A stretch of DNA of 64,000 nucleotides from Amycolatopsis rubida. GTDB taxonomy: Bacteria; Actinomycetota; Actinomycetes; Mycobacteriales; Pseudonocardiaceae. The notes beneath the pieces are model-generated. The model saw only the letters and a list, made by a program, of their open reading frames with translations, made no database searches and was not told the origin of the DNA. Shown here piece after piece: positions 60,739-64,000 of the stretch (within the stretch, counting starts at the first letter, position 1; each line of letters begins with the position of its first letter). A program made the position numbers and the translations under genes. The stretch covers positions 248,001 to 312,000 of the forward strand of contig NZ_FOWC01000005.1 in NCBI RefSeq assembly GCF_900115345.1, written 5' to 3'.

Positions 60739-61683
60739 TCAGCCGCGCGAAGAAGCCGAAGACCCGGCAAGGAAAGCCCGCCGGTATCCCGTCGGGTTGA
60801 CGCCGCGCAAGCGTTTGAACGCCGAGCTGAACCCGAACGCGTCCGCGTACCCCACCGCGCAGGCCACCTCGGTGATCGGCATCGACGGCTGTTCGGTCAG
60901 GAGGTCCGCGGCAAGGGTCATCCGCCATCGGGCCAGGTACGTCATCGGCGGCTCCCCCACCAGACCCGCGAAGCGTTTGGCCAAAGTGGACCGCGAAACG
61001 CCGGTCCGGGCGGCCAGCGCGACGACCGTCCACGGGGCTGCCGGATCCGCGTGCAGCTGGCGGAGAGCAGCGCCGACCACCGGGTCCCGCTGAGCCGCCC
61101 ACCACGGCGGCGGGGTGCCGCCCGGGCGGTCGAACCAGTCGCGCAGCAGGCAGACCAGCATCCAGTCCAAAAGACGGTCCAGGAAGATCTGCTGGCCCGG
61201 CGCGTCGACGGCCAGTTCGGCCGCCAGGTGATCCAGCACCGGGTCTTCCGCGTCCGAGGACGGCGGCCGGACCACCACCGGCAGCGCGTCCAGCAGCGCG
61301 GACATCCGGCCGCGGCTTCGCACCGGGTACGCGCCGACGATCAGGTTGGTTTCGCCGTGGAACGGGTCGTTCCAGCCCAGGTGGTGCTGGGCGCCGCCCT
61401 GGTCGGGAGTGGCGCAGAACTCGCCGCATTCGACGGGGACGGCGGTGGTGTCCAGGCGGTCCACGAAGGAGAACGGGCCGCGGACGAGGATGGTCTCGCG
61501 GGCGCGCAGCAGCTCGGGCGGATGGTCTTCCGGCACGATCCAGCCCTCGCCGCTCAGCAGGGTGCACAAGGTCAGCGGGGCGCTGTCCACGAAGCGCAGC
61601 GACCACGGCGCCGACAGGGCCGTGCAGCCGAACAGCGAGCCGTGCGCCCGGACCCCGCGGATCACATCGCTGAACGCGTCCAC
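60739..61683 (-). CDS. AraC-family transcriptional regulator
   Basis: The protein has 314 aa from a GTG start. The N-terminal half is a cupin-like sensor domain (SAPWSLRFVDSAPLTLC). The C-terminal ~100 residues hold two helix-turn-helix motifs: VVALAARTGVSRSTLAKRF, and ITEVACAVGYADAFGFSSAF followed by KRLRGVNPTGYRR. Its effector and targets are unknown; the divergent PPOX gene 82 bp away is a likely target. Confidence 0.9.
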   Translation of the reverse strand: MDAFSDVIRGVRAHGSLFGCTALSAPWSLRFVDSAPLTLCTLLSGEGWIVPEDHPPELLRARETILVRGPFSFVDRLDTTAVPVECGEFCATPDQGGAQHHLGWNDPFHGETNLIVGAYPVRSRGRMSALLDALPVVVRPPSSDAEDPVLDHLAAELAVDAPGQQIFLDRLLDWMLVCLLRDWFDRPGGTPPPWWAAQRDPVVGAALRQLHADPAAPWTVVALAARTGVSRSTLAKRFAGLVGEPPMTYLARWRMTLAADLLTEQPSMPITEVACAVGYADAFGFSSAFKRLRGVNPTGYRRAFLAGSSASSRG

Positions 61684-61765
61684 CCGCCCGAGGTTAGACG
61701 AATGGACAGGCAATCCGGCGTATCGCCTATGGGATCGTCCGGGAAAACCCGGTTGAATCGCAGTC

Positions 61766-62182
61766 ATGAGCACCCTCACCGACCACGATCTCGAGTTCCT
61801 CCGCCGTCCTCTGCACGGCTTCCTGACCGTCGCCGCCGGACCGCGGCCGCCGCAGCCGCGGCCGGTGTGGTTCGAGGCCACCGACGAGGGCACGATCCAG
61901 CTGTTCACGTCCCCGGACTCGGCCAGGATCCGCCAGCTGCGCGAGGATCCGCGCGCCTCGATCGTCGTCGCGGCGCCGGTCGGGGAACCGGAGCGCTGGG
62001 TGTCCGTCGCCGGACGCGTCACGATCGAAACGGACGGCGGGCACGACCTCGCCCGCAGGCTCGCCGGACGGTACTGGGACCTCAGCACCGCGGAAGGCGA
62101 AGCCGGCGCGAAAATCCTCCAAGACCTCCCCCAGGTCCGGGTCGTCATCCACCCGGAGAAGGTGCACCGCTACGCGTTCTGA
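61766..62182 (+). CDS. PPOX-class F420-type flavoprotein
   Basis: The protein has 138 aa with a split-barrel pattern: FLRRPLHGFLTVAAGPRP, PRPVWFEATDEGTIQLFTSP, RIRQLREDPRASIVVAA and VSVAGRVTIE. It probably binds F420 or FMN; the substrate is unknown. It is divergent from an AraC regulator, and its stop overlaps the convergent membrane gene by 13 bp. Confidence 0.8.
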   Translation: MSTLTDHDLEFLRRPLHGFLTVAAGPRPPQPRPVWFEATDEGTIQLFTSPDSARIRQLREDPRASIVVAAPVGEPERWVSVAGRVTIETDGGHDLARRLAGRYWDLSTAEGEAGAKILQDLPQVRVVIHPEKVHRYAF

Positions 62183-62544
62183 GCCTGCCGGGCCCGCACC
62201 AGCAGCACCAGGCCGCAGATCACGCAGACCGCTTCGGTGATCACGCCCCAGTATTCGTACTGGCTGTTGAACTGGTCGTGCACGCCGTAGAAGCCCACCG
62301 TCACCGACAGCAGGTAGGCCAGCAGCGTCACACCGCCGAAACCCAGCGTGAGAAACGCCGGGAGCCAATGCCGCCAGGCGAGCAGGGCGATCGCGATCAC
62401 CGCTCCGGCTGCGCCGTTCACCAGGAAGAGCGGCCCGACCACGGGGATGTCCGCGTAGCCGCTGCCCCAGTACAGAGAGAAGTGGATCGCCGCCGAGCCC
62501 GCCAGGCCCGCCGCGCCCAGCACTCGCATCCAGGTCGTCACCAT
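62170..62544 (-). CDS. Four-helix membrane protein
   Basis: The protein has 124 aa. Four hydrophobic helices (about residues 6-24, 35-57, 62-85 and 96-116) and very short loops; no catalytic motif. Family not recognised. It overlaps the PPOX gene by 13 bp at its 3' end and is divergent from the Rieske gene. Confidence 0.75.
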   Translation of the reverse strand: MVTTWMRVLGAAGLAGSAAIHFSLYWGSGYADIPVVGPLFLVNGAAGAVIAIALLAWRHWLPAFLTLGFGGVTLLAYLLSVTVGFYGVHDQFNSQYEYWGVITEAVCVICGLVLLVRARQAQNA

Positions 62545-62645
62545 GGGCGTCTCCTTCTGTGCGCAAAGCCGGATACGGACTACACGCACGGGCGACGGCG
62601 GCGGTTCACCGGCACCCTGGACGGTCGCGGTTCGTTGCATTGGAC

Positions 62646-63059
62646 ATGACTGCCGAACTTCACTCCCGCCGCTTCGTTCTCGCCTCCGGAGCGGCCGTCG
62701 CGGGGACCGCCGTCGCTCTCGCCGCCTGCGGAGGCGGATCCGAAAAAGCCGCGCCGAAACCGGGCGGGAAGGTGCTCGCATTGGCGGAAGTGCCGGTGGG
62801 CCAAGCGAAATCCGCGAAAACCCCGGACGGGCAGGAAGTGCTCGTGGCACAGCCGGCGAAGGGGACGGTCGCCTGTTTCAGCGCTGTCTGCACGCACCAG
62901 GGCTGCACGGTGAATCCGCCGGAGAACGGCCAGGCGAGCTGCCCGTGCCACGGTTCGGTGTTCGACGCGCTGACCGGCGAGGTGAAGAAGGGGCCGGCGA
63001 GCCAGCCGCTGTCCAAAGTGGCCGTGAAGATCGAGAACGGCGAGGTAGTCACAGCGTGA
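62646..63059 (+). CDS. Rieske [2Fe-2S] lipoprotein
   Basis: The protein has 137 aa. A twin-arginine-like signal (SRRFVL, 7-12) is followed by a lipobox ending at Cys28 (LAAC). Cluster ligands are Cys82 and His84 in CTHQGC and Cys99 and His102 in CPCHGS; Cys87 and Cys101 can form the stabilising disulphide. A small exported electron carrier with an unknown partner; no bc1 genes are nearby. Confidence 0.92.
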   Translation: MTAELHSRRFVLASGAAVAGTAVALAACGGGSEKAAPKPGGKVLALAEVPVGQAKSAKTPDGQEVLVAQPAKGTVACFSAVCTHQGCTVNPPENGQASCPCHGSVFDALTGEVKKGPASQPLSKVAVKIENGEVVTA

Positions 63060-63066
63060 CCGGAAT

Positions 63067-63101
63067 CGCCCTTTGCGGACATTCGCTGTCCACAAAGGGC
63101 G
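63067..63101. terminator. Bidirectional hairpin between Rieske and crr genes
   Basis: cgccctttg pairs with caaagggcg, and inside it ggaca pairs with tgtcc around a 5-nt loop, with one mismatched base on each side. It fills the 48-bp gap between convergent stops. Confidence 0.85.
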
Positions 63102-63107
63102 TTCGGC

Positions 63108-63563
63108 TCAATCGTTCCAGGTGAACAACTCGTCGCCGGCCGCGACCGTGCGGCCGCCTTCGAGGCCGCCGAGGACGTCGGCGGACGCGTCGAGCCCGAC
63201 GACCGGGACGATCGGCGAGTAGCCCTTGGCGGCGACCGCCTCCGGGTCCCAGCCCACGATCGGCTGGCCCGCCCGCACCTTCTCGCCCTTGACGACGTGC
63301 AGGGTGAACCCCTCGCCCTTTTCCTTGACCGTGTCGATGCCGAGGTGCACGAGCACCCCGCGGCCGTCCTCGGTGGCCACGACGTACGCGTGCGGGTGCA
63401 GCGTCACCACGGTCCCGTCGACCGGCGCGACCGCGTCGGCGCGGCCGCCGGACGGCCGCACCGCGATGCCCGGGCCCACCATCGCCTCGGCGAACACCGG
63501 GTCGGGCACCTCGGCGATCGCGACGACCTCGCCCGCGACCGGGCTCAGGATCGGCAGGCTCAC
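63108..63563 (-). CDS. crr: PTS glucose-family EIIA component
   Basis: The protein has 151 aa from a GTG overlapping the EIIB stop. The phosphorylated His73 is in VLVHLGIDTVKEKGEGF and the partner His58 is in HPHAYVV, as in EIIA-Glc. It receives phosphate from HPr and passes it to EIIB. Confidence 0.95.
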   Translation of the reverse strand: MSLPILSPVAGEVVAIAEVPDPVFAEAMVGPGIAVRPSGGRADAVAPVDGTVVTLHPHAYVVATEDGRGVLVHLGIDTVKEKGEGFTLHVVKGEKVRAGQPIVGWDPEAVAAKGYSPIVPVVGLDASADVLGGLEGGRTVAAGDELFTWND

Positions 63564-63796
63564 ATCAAGTCCTCGATGTCGCTGGCGATGGTGTCCGCCT
63601 CCGGGCCGACGATGACCTGGACCGCCGAGCCCATCTTCACGACGCCCATCGCGCCCGCCGACTTCAGCGCGGCTTCGTCCACCAAGGACATGTCCTCGAT
63701 CTCGCACCGCAGCCGCGTGATGCAGCCCTCGATCTCGACCAGATTGTCCGCGCCGCCGAGCGCCGCGAGAATCTTTTCCGGCCTGTCATCCGCCAT
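63560..63796 (-). CDS. PTS glucose/N-acetylglucosamine EIIB component
   Basis: The protein has 78 aa with GAGGAGG before the ATG. The phosphocysteine is Cys25 in EIEGCITRLRCE, the hallmark of the glucose/GlcNAc EIIB family. As a free EIIB it needs a separate EIIC permease, not in the window; a plus-strand gene beyond 64,000 is a candidate. Coupled to crr. Confidence 0.93.
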   Translation of the reverse strand: MADDRPEKILAALGGADNLVEIEGCITRLRCEIEDMSLVDEAALKSAGAMGVVKMGSAVQVIVGPEADTIASDIEDLM

Positions 63797-63910
63797 CGCG
63801 GCCTCCTCGTATCCCGTTGGTTTTCCACTCGGAACAGGTGCGCTCCGCCACCATTACTACGCCGTTTGCCACGTTGCCGAGCGAGCCCGGCCACGAACGG
63901 ATAACGGTGG

Positions 63911-63969
63911 TTGACACCTGCTCGCGCTGCGGAGCATCCTGCCCCATCAGATCATTGGTCTAGACCGGA
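63911..63969. promoter_or_regulatory. Divergent promoter region with a DasR-like operator
   Basis: The core TGGTCTAGACC at 63956-63966 contains a perfect 10-bp palindrome (ggtctagacc) and matches the Streptomyces DasR (dre) consensus at 12 of 16 positions, including the whole centre. TTGACA at 63911-63916 on the plus strand, with a weak -10 18 bp on, suggests a rightward promoter. DasR represses PTS and amino-sugar genes and is relieved by GlcN6P. Confidence 0.7.
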
Positions 63970-64000
63970 ACGTACCAATCTTCCGGCCCGGACGCGAGCA

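Overview
The window is 64 kb of very GC-rich DNA with dense, mostly minus-strand genes joined by 4-base start/stop overlaps and frequent GTG starts. Gene content (mihF, whiA, bldD, F420-type oxidoreductases, a PriA without helicase motifs, Rv1382-, Rv1417- and Rv2536-like membrane proteins beside pyrC, ribH and aroQ) points to a chromosomal segment of a high-GC actinomycete. Family-level similarity suggests a Pseudonocardiaceae member such as Amycolatopsis; the genus is an inference.

Layout. 1-6.2 kb: an SMC/kleisin/KITE-like operon (Wadjet/Mks-type, cut by the left edge). 6.2-10 kb: an F420-type oxidoreductase, a secreted PQQ-type sugar dehydrogenase behind a 15-bp palindrome, and a luciferase-like oxidoreductase. 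10.8-15.8 kb: uvrC-rapZ-yvcK-whiA. 15.9-17.9 kb: a secreted serine protease, xthA and a decayed truncated-haemoglobin gene. 18-21.7 kb: rpe-ribE-ribBA-ribH plus a PH-domain membrane protein. 21.8-26.7 kb: a secreted alkaline phosphatase, fmt-rsmB-flavoprotein and a YqeY protein. 27.2-34 kb: an accessory island with gamma-glutamyltransferase, two small membrane proteins, a Crp-like regulator and a nucleotidyl-cyclase-like protein, divergent from an HTH protein coupled to a GT-A glycosyltransferase, then a GNAT gene. 34.4-49.3 kb: a core block of priA, metK, coaBC, rpoZ, gmk, mihF and the pyrimidine operon (pyrR-pyrB-pyrC-membrane protein-carA-carB-pyrF). 49.5-50.0 kb: bldD. 50.9-59.3 kb: pepQ-efp-nusB and aroC-aroK-aroB-aroQ, with a four-transmembrane gene and a secreted lipoprotein between them. 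59.4-64 kb: a prepilin peptidase with a long Pro/Ala-rich insert, an AraC regulator, a PPOX protein, a membrane protein, a Rieske lipoprotein, and PTS EIIA/EIIB genes with a DasR-like operator upstream.

How the genes work together. Housekeeping genes are grouped by pathway: UMP synthesis under a recognisable PyrR-binding loop, riboflavin synthesis (no ribD here), the shikimate pathway to chorismate, and the translation functions fmt, rsmB, efp and nusB. Developmental regulators (whiA, bldD) lie among them; bldD has a near-consensus BldD box of its own. Accessory traits sit between core blocks: the SMC system, secreted enzymes and the cyclase/HTH/glycosyltransferase locus.

Non-coding structure is rich. 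There is a 10-bp tandem array at 6.7 kb, a 19-bp array at 10.6 kb, a 66-bp array at 50.2 kb, a tandem array of duplicated aroQ 3' ends at 55.4-55.9 kb, and a dispersed hairpin repeat with copies at 23.25, 26.8 and 36.75 kb. No rRNA, tRNA, CRISPR array or complete insertion sequence was seen.
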